Of a stretch of 64,000 nucleotides of DNA, positions 1-8,070 are shown in pieces. The DNA comes from Actinomycetota bacterium (GTDB taxonomy: Bacteria; Actinomycetota; Actinomycetes; JACCUZ01). Location of the stretch: the NCBI GenBank assembly GCA_030841035.1, contig JAVEDI010000063.1, positions 1 to 64,000 of the forward strand. The letters run 5' to 3'. How positions within the stretch are numbered: position 1 is the first letter of the stretch; each line of letters opens with the position of its first letter. The notes beneath the pieces are model-generated. The model was not told the origin of the DNA. It was given only the letters and a program-made list of their open reading frames with translations, and ran no database searches. A program made the position numbers and the translations under genes.

Positions 1-1069
1 AGAGCATCGGGGTCTCGAAGGTCAGCGACCCGCGCCACATCGTGCCGATCCAGTTGAAGAACTTCACACCGGTCGGCACAGCGATCAGGAACGTCATGAA
101 GCTGAAGAACGGCAGCAGCACCGCGCCGGTCGGGAACATGTGGTGAGCCCACACGGTCATCGACAACGCGGAGATGGTCAGCGTGGCGAACACCAGGCCG
201 CGGTAGCCGAAGATCGGCTTGCGGCTGAAGACCGGGATGATCTCGGTGATGATGCCGAAGAACGGCAGCGCCACGATGTAGACCTCGGGGTGGCCGAAGA
301 ACCAGAACAGGTGCTGCCACAGGATCGGTCCGTAGTTCGCGGTGTCGAAGACGTGCGCGCCGAACCGCCGGTCGGCCTCGAGCGCCAGCAGCGCCGCCGC
401 GAACTCCGGGAAGGCCATCAGCACCAGCACGCTGGTGAGCAGGATGTTCCAGGTGAAGATCGGCATCCGGAACATCGTCATCCCGGGCGCGCGCATGCAG
501 AAGATCGTGGTGACGAAGTTGACCGCGCCCAGGATCGTTCCGAACCCGCTCAGTGCGAGACCCATCGCCCACAGGTCGCCGCCCTGACCGGGCGAGAAGG
601 CCTCCGTCGACAGCGGGGTGTAGGCGTACCAGCCGAAGTCAGCCGCTCCCTGGGGGGTGAGGAACCCCGACACGGTCATCAAGCCGCCGAACAGGAACAG
701 CCAGAAGCTGAGCATGTTCAGGCGCGGGAACGCCACGTCGGGAGACCCGATCTGCAGCGGCATGACAAGGTTGGCGAACCCCACGAACATCGGCGTCGCG
801 AACAACAGCATCATCAGCGTGCCGTGCATGGTGACCAGCTGGTTGTACTGCTCCCCGTTGAGGAACTGCGTTCCGGGGCGGCCCAGCTCGGCACGCATCA
901 CCATCGCCATCAGCCCTGCGAGCAGGAAGAACCCGAACGCCGTGACGACATACATCGCTCCGATCACCTTGTGATCGGTGCTGCTGAGCCACGAGACGAC
1001 CTTGCGGCCTCCCCGGGGACGTGGGGTCAGCGGACTCGCCGTACGGGGCGGGGCGATGGTCTGAGTCAT
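1..1069 (-). CDS. ctaD: Cytochrome c oxidase subunit I (partial, 3' end outside window)
   Basis: Catalytic subunit of the aa3-type terminal oxidase in the cytoplasmic membrane, reducing O2 to water and pumping protons. Translating the minus strand from the ATG at 1069 gives an open frame of 356 codons running off the left edge. It has the family hallmarks: TMHGTLMM (heme a histidine), WFFGHPEVY (CuB histidine and the cross-linked tyrosine) and WAHHMFPTG (the paired CuB histidines), with many hydrophobic helices between. The N-terminal cytoplasmic stretch is rich in Pro, Arg and Thr, as in other actinobacterial CtaD proteins. No strong Shine-Dalgarno is visible before the ATG. The C-terminal third is missing only because the window ends. 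Confidence 0.97.
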   Translation of the reverse strand, partial: MTQTIAPPRTASPLTPRPRGGRKVVSWLSSTDHKVIGAMYVVTAFGFFLLAGLMAMVMRAELGRPGTQFLNGEQYNQLVTMHGTLMMLLFATPMFVGFANLVMPLQIGSPDVAFPRLNMLSFWLFLFGGLMTVSGFLTPQGAADFGWYAYTPLSTEAFSPGQGGDLWAMGLALSGFGTILGAVNFVTTIFCMRAPGMTMFRMPIFTWNILLTSVLVLMAFPEFAAALLALEADRRFGAHVFDTANYGPILWQHLFWFFGHPEVYIVALPFFGIITEIIPVFSRKPIFGYRGLVFATLTISALSMTVWAHHMFPTGAVLLPFFSFMTFLIAVPTGVKFFNWIGTMWRGSLTFETPML

Positions 1070-1332
1070 GCAAGGGACCCCCGGGTCGGGCACGCGCGCG
1101 GACTCCGCCTGCGCAGCAGGCCGTTGCGCAGGCCGGGTGGCTTCCCCTCGGGTCCAGGCTCAAACGTCAGGATCTGCCCGGCCGGATCCCGCCGGGATGC
1201 ACGGTGCCCGGGTGCTGGCACTGTCCCCCATCGAGGCGATGCCCCGAGCCACGGCGCTTGTCACGCTGGCGGCGGACGCAGCCGTCGAGGCGCTTCCTCG
1301 ACACCCGGGACCTGTGCCCGACGAAGGGACTC

Positions 1333-2553
1333 ATGAAGATCGCGATGGTGTCCGAGCAGGTGAACCCCCGTGCCATCGCGGGTGGGACGGACGGCGGGGG
1401 CCGGGGCCGATGTGTGACGGGCCTGGCTCGCGCTCTCGCCCGGGCCGGCCATGACGTGGTCGTGCACACCCGTCGCGAGGACCCGCAGGCGCCGCACCGC
1501 ACACCGCTGTGCGACGGTCTCACGGTAGAGCAGGTGCCTGCCGGTCCGCCGCGGCCGATCCCGCGGGACACCCTGCTGCGCCACGCGGGCGCTTTCGGTG
1601 GTAGCCTCGCCGAGAGCTGGTCGCAGGAGCGACCGGACGTCGTCCACGCGCACGCCTGGATGAGCGGTCTGGCGGCGATGGTGGGCGCCCGCGGCCTGGA
1701 CCTGCCGGTGGTGCAGACCTTCCATGCCCTGGGCACGGTCGAGCGCCGCCACCAGGGCAGAGCCGACACCAGCCCCCCGGAGCGGTCGAGGCTCGAGGCA
1801 GCCATCGGGCGCAGCGTCCGGTGCGTGATCGCCACCTGCCACGACGAGGCGGAAGAACTGGTCCACATGGGCGTGCCCCGCCGCCGCATCTCGGTCGTGC
1901 CGGTCGGCGTCGACGTGGACCACCTGGCCGAAGAGGGCCCGACACTGGCGCGATCGTCATCCAAGAGGCTCGTCACGATCGGGCGCCTCGTCCGGCACAG
2001 GGGGATCGAGACGATCATCGAGGCGCTACCCCGACTGCCCGACGTCGAGCTGCTCGTGGCGGGCGGCTCGACCGGCGAGGACCTCGGCGAGGATCCCGAC
2101 GTACGGCGGCTGCGTCGGTGCGCCTTCGACCGGGGGGTCTCCGACCGCGTGCAGCTGCTGGGGTGGGTGCCGCACAGCGACGTACCGCGGCTGCTCCGTT
2201 CCGCCGATGTGTTCGTGACCATGCCGTGGTACGAGCCGTCCGGCACGACGGCGCTCGAGGCGATGGCCTGTGGCCGGCCGGTGGTGGCCGCAGCCGTCGG
2301 CGGCCTGCTGGACACCGTCCTGGACGGCGCGAGCGGCCTGCTGGTGCCACCGCGACGACCCGACCTGCTGGTGAGCGCGCTGCGGATGCTGCTGGGCGAC
2401 ACCCTGCGCCGGGAGGAGATGGGCATGTTCGCCGGCGTGCACGCGCGGGCCCGCTACAGCTGGCCGCGGATCGCCGCCGAGACGCTGCAGTGCTACACGT
2501 CCGTCCTCACCGAGCAGCCCCGCGCGATGGCCTCCATGAGCCCGCCGCGGTAG
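1333..2553 (+). CDS. Glycosyltransferase family 4 (GT-B fold)
   Basis: Predicted 406-residue retaining glycosyltransferase transferring a sugar from a nucleotide-sugar donor. The N-terminal acceptor domain starts with a glycine-rich loop near residues 16-25. The C-terminal donor domain begins near the RLVTIGRLVRHRG stretch and carries the EX7E motif (E301 and E309 in EPSGTTALE) followed by a typical GRPVVAAAVGGL segment. The ATG at 1333 is chosen because GAAGGGA lies a few bases upstream and the family conservation begins there; the open frame extends further upstream without similarity. It is divergent from ctaD and convergent with the next glycosyltransferase. The acceptor is unknown; trehalose, glycogen or surface-glycan roles are all possible. 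Confidence 0.9.
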   Translation: MKIAMVSEQVNPRAIAGGTDGGGRGRCVTGLARALARAGHDVVVHTRREDPQAPHRTPLCDGLTVEQVPAGPPRPIPRDTLLRHAGAFGGSLAESWSQERPDVVHAHAWMSGLAAMVGARGLDLPVVQTFHALGTVERRHQGRADTSPPERSRLEAAIGRSVRCVIATCHDEAEELVHMGVPRRRISVVPVGVDVDHLAEEGPTLARSSSKRLVTIGRLVRHRGIETIIEALPRLPDVELLVAGGSTGEDLGEDPDVRRLRRCAFDRGVSDRVQLLGWVPHSDVPRLLRSADVFVTMPWYEPSGTTALEAMACGRPVVAAAVGGLLDTVLDGASGLLVPPRRPDLLVSALRMLLGDTLRREEMGMFAGVHARARYSWPRIAAETLQCYTSVLTEQPRAMASMSPPR

Positions 2554-2559
2554 CAGCCG

Positions 2560-3477
2560 TCAGTGTCGGGGCGGGCCCAGGCGCTCGGCACGCTGGACCG
2601 CCTCCAGTCGTCGGAGCCGTCTTTCCAGGTCGACGGGCACGCGTCGACGTCGGGCCAGCGCCGCAGGCATCCTGGGCACCGCGGCTCGGACACCGGCACG
2701 TCCGTCGCGGCCGCTGCGAGCGGCGGCGATGGTGCGACCGAGCGCGACCGTGACAGGACGACGCATCCACGCGGTCAGGACGGCGTTGCGGGCGAGAAGT
2801 GTCTGGCGAGTCGAGGAGTCGGCCGACGGTGGCGGCACGTGGTGGGCCACGACGTCCTCGACGTAGGCGAGCCCCCAGCCCGCGCTGAGCAGATCGAGAC
2901 AGACCCGCTCCTCCTCACCGGGGAAGAAGACGACGGGGTCGAACCCACCAGCGGCCAGGAACGCGGTCCTGCGGACCACGGCCCCGCACGCGAGGAATCC
3001 CGCGATGTTCGGACCGGGCAGGTCGCTGTCGCGACCGAAGGGCGCGCGCGACATAGCCTCGCTGACGGCATCGAGCCGGTGCTCGGGCCCGACCAGCACC
3101 CGGCCGGCCAGCACGGCGAGGCGGGGGTGCGCGTCCAGCACGGCGACGGCCCGGGCGAGGGAACCAGGGGCCCACCACGAGTCGTCGTCGGCGAAGGCGG
3201 CGTACGTCGTCGAGGCACGACGCACGCCCAGGTTGCGCGCCACCGCACCGAGGTTGCGCGGCAGGCGTAGGCACACGGCGTCTGGACGAACCTGCGCCAC
3301 GACAGGCCCCAGGGGCGGTGAGGAGCCGTTGTCGACCACGATGACGGCCGCCTCGTGGTGACCCAGCGACACCCGCAGGTCCTCGGTCCGGTTCATGGTC
3401 ATCACGACCACCGTGACGTCCTGGGCACGCTCGACCACAGGGGGGCCAGGCTCCTGCTCCTGCTCCTGCAACGACAT
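2560..3477 (-). CDS. Glycosyltransferase family 2
   Basis: Predicted 305-residue inverting GT-A glycosyltransferase. After about 20 residues rich in Glu and Gln, the Rossmann-like nucleotide-binding core begins with VTVVVMTMNR. VVDNGS follows near residue 48 and the metal/nucleotide-binding acidic cluster DDD is at 97-99 (AFADDDSWW), as in rhamnosyl- and mycofactocin-type GT2 enzymes. A later FFPGEEERVCLDLL segment corresponds to the usual catalytic-base region. A GGGAG ribosome site precedes the ATG at 3477. It is convergent with the GT4 gene, with only a few bases between the stops. It has no transmembrane anchor, so it is probably cytosolic or membrane-peripheral. The donor and acceptor cannot be inferred. 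Confidence 0.9.
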   Translation of the reverse strand: MSLQEQEQEPGPPVVERAQDVTVVVMTMNRTEDLRVSLGHHEAAVIVVDNGSSPPLGPVVAQVRPDAVCLRLPRNLGAVARNLGVRRASTTYAAFADDDSWWAPGSLARAVAVLDAHPRLAVLAGRVLVGPEHRLDAVSEAMSRAPFGRDSDLPGPNIAGFLACGAVVRRTAFLAAGGFDPVVFFPGEEERVCLDLLSAGWGLAYVEDVVAHHVPPPSADSSTRQTLLARNAVLTAWMRRPVTVALGRTIAAARSGRDGRAGVRAAVPRMPAALARRRRVPVDLERRLRRLEAVQRAERLGPPRH

Positions 3478-3602
3478 CGCGGCACTCCCTGTCCGTCACG
3501 CGCGACGCGGGTCGGGACGCCACCTCTTCCCCCCCGGCTGACCTGGAGGACCCGATGAGCGTCCTTGGCTCCCCGCTCTCCGCCTAGCCGACCGGTCGCC
3601 GC

Positions 3603-3971
3603 TCAGCTGTTCCTGGCCGTGTTCACCAGCTCTTCGAGCATGCCGTGCAGGTGAGCGGCCGCAAGCTCGATGTCGATGTACTGGCGCTGCCCGGCGCGCG
3701 ACTCGGCCGCCAGGACACCGCAGCGGTGCACCTTCTCGAAGTCTCCGTACGGGAACCCGTAGTGGGACTTGGTGTTCTCGTCGGTCTGGTCGTCGACACC
3801 GAGGTACCAGCGGCCGTAGTCGGCCATGCCGTGCTCCTCGATGTAGCTGTTCTCCCGCTGCGCGGACGGCCGATGCTCGCTCCATCCCTCGCGTTCATCG
3901 AGTACGACATGCCCCTGCTGGACCAGCCGGCGGGCGTGCTCGTACGCCCGCCGGTTGAGTGTCAGTGCCAT
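3603..3971 (-). CDS. Conserved hypothetical protein downstream of Hsp20
   Basis: 122-residue soluble protein, rich in charged and aromatic residues, with no signal peptide or membrane segment. I recognise it only as a conserved small protein of unknown function. The central part has a compact conserved-looking block (YGRWYLGVDD, then YGFPYGDFEKVHRCGV) followed by an alpha-helical C terminus with IELAAAHLHGMLEEL. The ATG at 3971 is preceded by AGGAGG at ideal spacing; the open frame extends upstream, but that part overlaps the leader of the gene. It lies about 43 bp behind the Hsp20 gene on the same strand, so the two are probably co-transcribed and this protein may be stress-related. Confidence 0.8.
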   Translation of the reverse strand: MALTLNRRAYEHARRLVQQGHVVLDEREGWSEHRPSAQRENSYIEEHGMADYGRWYLGVDDQTDENTKSHYGFPYGDFEKVHRCGVLAAESRAGQRQYIDIELAAAHLHGMLEELVNTARNS

Positions 3972-4014
3972 GCCTGCGCCTCCTGCCTGTTCCCGGCACC
4001 CGTATGCGGGACCG

Positions 4015-4461
4015 TCAGGACACCTTGATCTGACGGCGGTTGGTACTGGTGGCCTTCGGGATGCGCAGACGCAGCACACCCTCGTCGAGACTCGCCTCGA
4101 CGTGCTCCTCGTCGATGGGGTCCGGGAGATTGATCTCGTAGAGGAACCGTCCCCAGGAGCGTGTCCGGCGGCGCAGCAGCCCGACCCGCTCCTTCTCCTG
4201 GCGTTCCCCGCTGACGACCACCCGCTGCTCCGCGACCTCTACGTCGATGTTGTCCTTCTTCACCCCTGGGAGCTCGATGTCCACGAGATAGGCGTCATCG
4301 GTCTCCTCCACGTCTGCCACCGGCGTGAACACCTCGCTGATCCCCATCTCGGGCCACTGCTCGTCGAACCATCGACTCAGCTGGTGGCTGAGGTCGTTGA
4401 ACTGCTCCATCGCGCCGGGACGGTCCTGCACGGTCTCTCGTCGCCGCAAGGACATTGCCAT
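4015..4461 (-). CDS. Hsp20 / alpha-crystallin family small heat-shock protein
   Basis: 148-residue ATP-independent chaperone that holds unfolding proteins. The alpha-crystallin domain covers about residues 45-140: it opens with FTPVADVEETDDAYLVDIELPGV and includes the characteristic VVVSGERQ strand and a GRFLYEINLPDPID stretch. The C-terminal tail ends in IKVS. The ATG at 4461 follows GGAAGGAGGT; a second ATG two codons later is less well placed. Promoter DNA should lie in 4462-4602. No CIRCE or HAIR repeat was recognised there, so regulation is not evident. Confidence 0.95.
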   Translation of the reverse strand: MAMSLRRRETVQDRPGAMEQFNDLSHQLSRWFDEQWPEMGISEVFTPVADVEETDDAYLVDIELPGVKKDNIDVEVAEQRVVVSGERQEKERVGLLRRRTRSWGRFLYEINLPDPIDEEHVEASLDEGVLRLRIPKATSTNRRQIKVS

Positions 4462-4602
4462 GGCGCACCTCCTTCCGCCACGGCGGCGGAGCGCTGGCCG
4501 CGCCGCACTGCGACCATGGCAGCCCTCAGCGTCGGGGCCCGCACGGCGTCCCCGCATCCCGCACATCGGTGCAACTTGGCAGGCGGCGCGACCGCAGGGC
4601 CG

Positions 4603-6054
4603 CTAGGCCGGCGCGTCCTCCGGCGGGGTCCCGGTCGCCGGGACCACCAGCACCTCGTCCTGCTTGCTGCGCTGCAGCCGGAACAACGCCACGTAGAGGA
4701 CGACGCTGATCAAGAAGCCGACCTCGAAGGTCAGGTCGCCGAACGAGGGATGGGCCTTGGGCACGACGCCGACGTACTTGGACTGGTTGGAGAAGAGCCA
4801 CACCGAGACGACCACGCCGACCAGCATCGCCACGAACCCGGCAACCGGGTTGTGCGAGCGGTCGAAGAGGAAGCCGTCCACGCGGTGGCGGCGCCGCAGC
4901 ACCCAGTCGGCGAGGTAGACGGCCAGCCACGGACCGATCCAGTAGGAGATGATCAAGAGGAAGTTCTCGTACTTCGCCCCCGCATCGTCGAGGCCGGTCC
5001 AGGCCACGACGCTGCCGACGACCCCGAACACGACGGCGACGATGGCCCGCCGCAGCCGCATGGGCAGCCGGACCCCCATGGCCAGGAACGACATGGTGCC
5101 GGAGTAGATGTTGATGACGTTCGCCGAGATGGCGCCGATCGCGATGGCCAGCAGCGTGAGGTGGGCGACGACGCCGGGCAGGTGCCCGGTGAAGGCGGCC
5201 GTCGGGTTGTCCGAGGTCTGCCCGGGGATGCTCACGGAGGCGGCGCCGACGATCTCGAGCACCACGCAGGACACGAAGACGCCGAGCCCGGCGTAGATCC
5301 CTGCGGGGCGGCCGGTGCCCGGTGGCAGGTAGCGCGTGTAGTCGGTGGCATACGGGTTCCACCCGGCGGCGTAGCCGAAGGTGGCCCCGACCGTCAGCAG
5401 GAAGCCGCCGAGGCCACCCTTCCCGCCTGCGACGGAAGAGGGGTCCGCCTTGCTCAGGATCACGACCGACGCCACGAGGAAGATGACCGCCAGCAGAGGG
5501 AGCACGTAGCGCTCGAAGCTCTGGATCAGGTTGTGACCGAAGAAGGCGATCACGATCTGCGCCGCAACGACGATCAGCAGGCACAGTCCCTTGGAGAGAT
5601 CCGTCAACGACGCCAGGGCGAGTGCCCCGCTGACACTGTTGACCGCGAACCATCCGACGCCGGCCACCACCGCGTTGAGTCCTGCGGGCAGCAGGTTGCC
5701 CAGGTGGCCGAACGCGATACGGCTCAGGATCATCTGGGGTACGCCGAACTCGGGGCCGCGCGAGGAGAGGATCGCGTGCGTCAGCGAGCCCAGCGCCGTA
5801 CCGAGGAGGATGGCCGCGACCGCCTGCCAGAACGTCTGACCGAAGAAGGCGATGGAGATCACGCCGACGAAGATCGTGGCGAACTCCAGGTTCGGGGACA
5901 TCCACGTCCACAGCAGGCTCCTGGGTCGCCCGTGTCGGTCCGCCAGCGGGATGAGCTCGGCGCCGCCGGGCTCCACCGCCACGACCCGTGCCCCGTACTC
6001 GCCTTCCCGGACTTCGGCGACGATGCCGCCGCTCTCGGTCCCGACTCCACCCAT
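4603..6054 (-). CDS. NCS1-family nucleobase/cytosine-purine permease
   Basis: 483-residue integral membrane transporter of the nucleobase:cation symporter-1 family, which takes up cytosine, purines, allantoin, hydantoins or thiamin-type compounds with H+ or Na+. About twelve hydrophobic segments are visible, starting after the family-typical LWTWMSPNLEFATIFVGV sequence near residue 50. The start is set at the ATG at 6054 because AAGGAGGTC lies just upstream. An in-frame ATG eight codons earlier would translate the ribosome-binding site itself. The C-terminal 25 residues are hydrophilic. It lies 139 bp behind aroE on the same strand. The substrate is unknown; a nucleobase or hydantoin would fit the dihydropyrimidinase-type enzymes at 30-47 kb, but that link is only inference. 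Confidence 0.92.
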   Translation of the reverse strand: MGGVGTESGGIVAEVREGEYGARVVAVEPGGAELIPLADRHGRPRSLLWTWMSPNLEFATIFVGVISIAFFGQTFWQAVAAILLGTALGSLTHAILSSRGPEFGVPQMILSRIAFGHLGNLLPAGLNAVVAGVGWFAVNSVSGALALASLTDLSKGLCLLIVVAAQIVIAFFGHNLIQSFERYVLPLLAVIFLVASVVILSKADPSSVAGGKGGLGGFLLTVGATFGYAAGWNPYATDYTRYLPPGTGRPAGIYAGLGVFVSCVVLEIVGAASVSIPGQTSDNPTAAFTGHLPGVVAHLTLLAIAIGAISANVINIYSGTMSFLAMGVRLPMRLRRAIVAVVFGVVGSVVAWTGLDDAGAKYENFLLIISYWIGPWLAVYLADWVLRRRHRVDGFLFDRSHNPVAGFVAMLVGVVVSVWLFSNQSKYVGVVPKAHPSFGDLTFEVGFLISVVLYVALFRLQRSKQDEVLVVPATGTPPEDAPA

Positions 6055-6193
6055 CAGAGAGACCTCCTTCTGCGCCACCGCGGACTGACCCTAGCGATCA
6101 ACGCGGGATCCGGCGAGCAGGACTTTAGGAGCGGTAGAGGCACGGCGGATGACCGCGGTGTTTCGGGCTTGTTGCCCCGCCCCGGTCGGGGGT

Positions 6194-7036
6194 CTACCCG
6201 GCGGCGTCGCGGGCCGCCAACGCCCGTTGACCGCCCTCGCGCAGCACGCCGAGCGGGACCTCCGTGCCGGTCATCAGCAGGACCTGCAGGACGGCCTGGT
6301 GCACCAGGAGGTCGAGCCCGTCGACCACCGGGCCGCCGGCTGCGCCCCATGCCGTGCCCAACGGTGTGGCGCCGGAGTCGTAGACCACGTCCAGCAAGGT
6401 GCCCGGCGCGTCCGGCACGGCGGCGGCGAGGTCGTCGCTTACCCCGACGGGCGTCGTCACGATCACGACGGGGGCCGCGAGGCCTTCGCGCCGCTCGTCC
6501 CACGGGCGCACGGTGCACGGCAGTCCCAGTGACGCCGCGCTCGCCAGCAGCTGCTCGGCCCGCGCCGGCGTCCGCACGTATGCCGTCGCGGCGTCCGCGA
6601 TCTCACCCAGCGCCGCCAGCGCGGAGCGGGCAGTGGCGCCCCCGCCGAGCACCGCGCCGGCCGGCACGCGACGTACGCCGCGTTCGCGCAGACCGTTCAC
6701 CATCCCGGCCACGTCGGTGTTGTCACCGCGGCGGCGTCCGTCGGGCTCGAGCACGACGGTGTTCACCGCTTCGACGACCCGGGCCGTGTGCGAGACCTCG
6801 TCCATGCACGCGAGCGCTGCCTGCTTGAGCGGCATGGTCAACGAGAGGCCGCGCCACGAAGAGTCCAGTCCGGCGAGGAAGCCGGGCAGCCCCGCCTGGT
6901 CGACGTCGTGCCTGCCGTAGTGCCAGTTCAACCCGAGGTGTTCGTACGCCGCTCGGTGCAGCGCAGGAGAGAGGGAGTGCGCGATCGGCGAACCCAGCAC
7001 GGCGCAACGCCGACGCGCCAGCTGGTCGCCCGACAT
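6194..7036 (-). CDS. aroE: Shikimate dehydrogenase
   Basis: 280-residue NADP-dependent enzyme reducing 3-dehydroshikimate to shikimate in aromatic amino-acid synthesis. The shikimate-binding N-terminal motif SPIAHSLSP is at residues 16-24, the catalytic lysine is K71 in LTMPLK, and the catalytic aspartate is D108 in GDNTD. A glycine-rich nucleotide-binding segment (GAVLGGGATARSALAAL) starts the second domain. The ATG at 7036 is preceded by GAGGAGGTAGC. It is an orphan aroE; no other shikimate gene is adjacent. Quinate/shikimate dehydrogenase activity is the main alternative, because the family is hard to separate by sequence alone. Confidence 0.93.
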   Translation of the reverse strand: MSGDQLARRRCAVLGSPIAHSLSPALHRAAYEHLGLNWHYGRHDVDQAGLPGFLAGLDSSWRGLSLTMPLKQAALACMDEVSHTARVVEAVNTVVLEPDGRRRGDNTDVAGMVNGLRERGVRRVPAGAVLGGGATARSALAALGEIADAATAYVRTPARAEQLLASAASLGLPCTVRPWDERREGLAAPVVIVTTPVGVSDDLAAAVPDAPGTLLDVVYDSGATPLGTAWGAAGGPVVDGLDLLVHQAVLQVLLMTGTEVPLGVLREGGQRALAARDAAG

Positions 7037-7451
7037 TTCGCTACCTCCTCGTGAGCCGGTCAGCGGCGGCCCGCGAAAGAGTAGCCCGTGGCAGCCGCCG
7101 CCTCTCAGGCCGCACACGGCCCGGCCCGGCCGGTCAGCTCCCGTGCGCGACGGCGCGCAGCCGTGCTCGGACCAGCGTCTCCCCCCGCACGGTCAGCCGC
7201 CCGCCTGAAGATCCAGTTGAGAGGTTCTCAAGAGGCGGCCCGGCCATCCTCGGTCACATGAGTCCTCTCCTGGCCCGCTACCGGGAGCGCCTGGCCGGCG
7301 CCCACCCCACCAGCGAGTTCCGGGCGCGGCTCGCGGCCGCCCGCGCGAGCGGCTAGGTCGTCCCGGCCGGCCTCTCGCACGGACACCGCTCGTCATCAGA
7401 CGCTTCTTCCGGTCTGACCTGCACGTTGTGAACGACCAGGGGAGGGACGCC

Positions 7452-7844
7452 GTGTATCGCGGGCCAGGCACGCCACAGGCGCTACGGCGGCTGCGGTCGG
7501 CACGCCTGGTCCTGGCCATCCTCGGCGCCCTCTCGTGCGTCCTGCTCACCGCCGGACCGTCCTCGGCGCTCGACCGCGCCGGCGCGCCAGCCTGCTCCGC
7601 AGTGCGCCCGTGCGCGAGCCCTCACGTGCCCGGCCATCACGCCCACCGGAGGGCGACGCCGCAGGCCGTCCACGGCGGACACCAGCTGCGCGCGCGAGCC
7701 TCGCACCCGTCGATCGCCGGTTTCCACCCTGCCACCGTGGCGGCCGGACAGCCGGCGCTCGTCACGGCCGGGTCTGCCGGCCGGTCGAGGCCGCACCGCG
7801 CGGCTCCCGCGGCCGCCGCTCCCCGCGCGCCACCCGCCGTCTGA
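7452..7844 (+). CDS. Small secreted or membrane-anchored protein, unknown function
   Basis: 130-residue protein with an N-terminal signal segment: basic residues, then a hydrophobic run LVLAILGALSCVLLTAG and a possible AxA-type cleavage site at PSSA. The mature part is low in complexity, rich in Ala, Pro, His, Arg and Ser, and shows no recognised domain. GTG at 7452 is chosen because GGGGAGGG precedes it at good spacing; an in-frame GTG 24 bp upstream lacks this. The composition is typical of poorly conserved actinobacterial exported proteins. It lies 226 bp upstream of another secreted-protein gene on the same strand. It could be a fortuitous high-GC frame, so confidence is moderate. Confidence 0.5.
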   Translation: MYRGPGTPQALRRLRSARLVLAILGALSCVLLTAGPSSALDRAGAPACSAVRPCASPHVPGHHAHRRATPQAVHGGHQLRARASHPSIAGFHPATVAAGQPALVTAGSAGRSRPHRAAPAAAAPRAPPAV

Positions 7845-8070
7845 CGGCGTCGACCCCCAGACCCACCGGGTCCGGCGCACCGCGTTGCGCCCGTTGACCG
7901 GTGCGCCCTGTCCCCTGCAACCGCCTCGCCGTCCTGGTGACCACCCGACGTGCCGGCAATGCGGCCCCAGCCTCACCCGGCTGCGGGCCGACCACCTCAC
8001 GCGTACGCCACCGCCTGACGTCCTCCCGTCCCGGGAGCGCGGCGTCGGTCACCACTCAAGGAGCTTCCCC

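Noticed and set aside
6160-6193. Possible terminator after aroE (CCCCG-GT-CGGGG)
   Set aside because: The stem is 5 bp with a 2-base loop, too small to form, and no larger pairing was found.
3955-6828. 957-codon plus-strand open frame
   Set aside because: Antisense to the Hsp20, NCS1 permease and aroE genes, which all carry clear family motifs; the translation is repetitive and unlike a protein.
7258-7356. 32-codon plus-strand frame starting ATG (MSPLLARYRERLAG...)
   Set aside because: No Shine-Dalgarno, no homology recognised and very short; cannot be supported from sequence alone.
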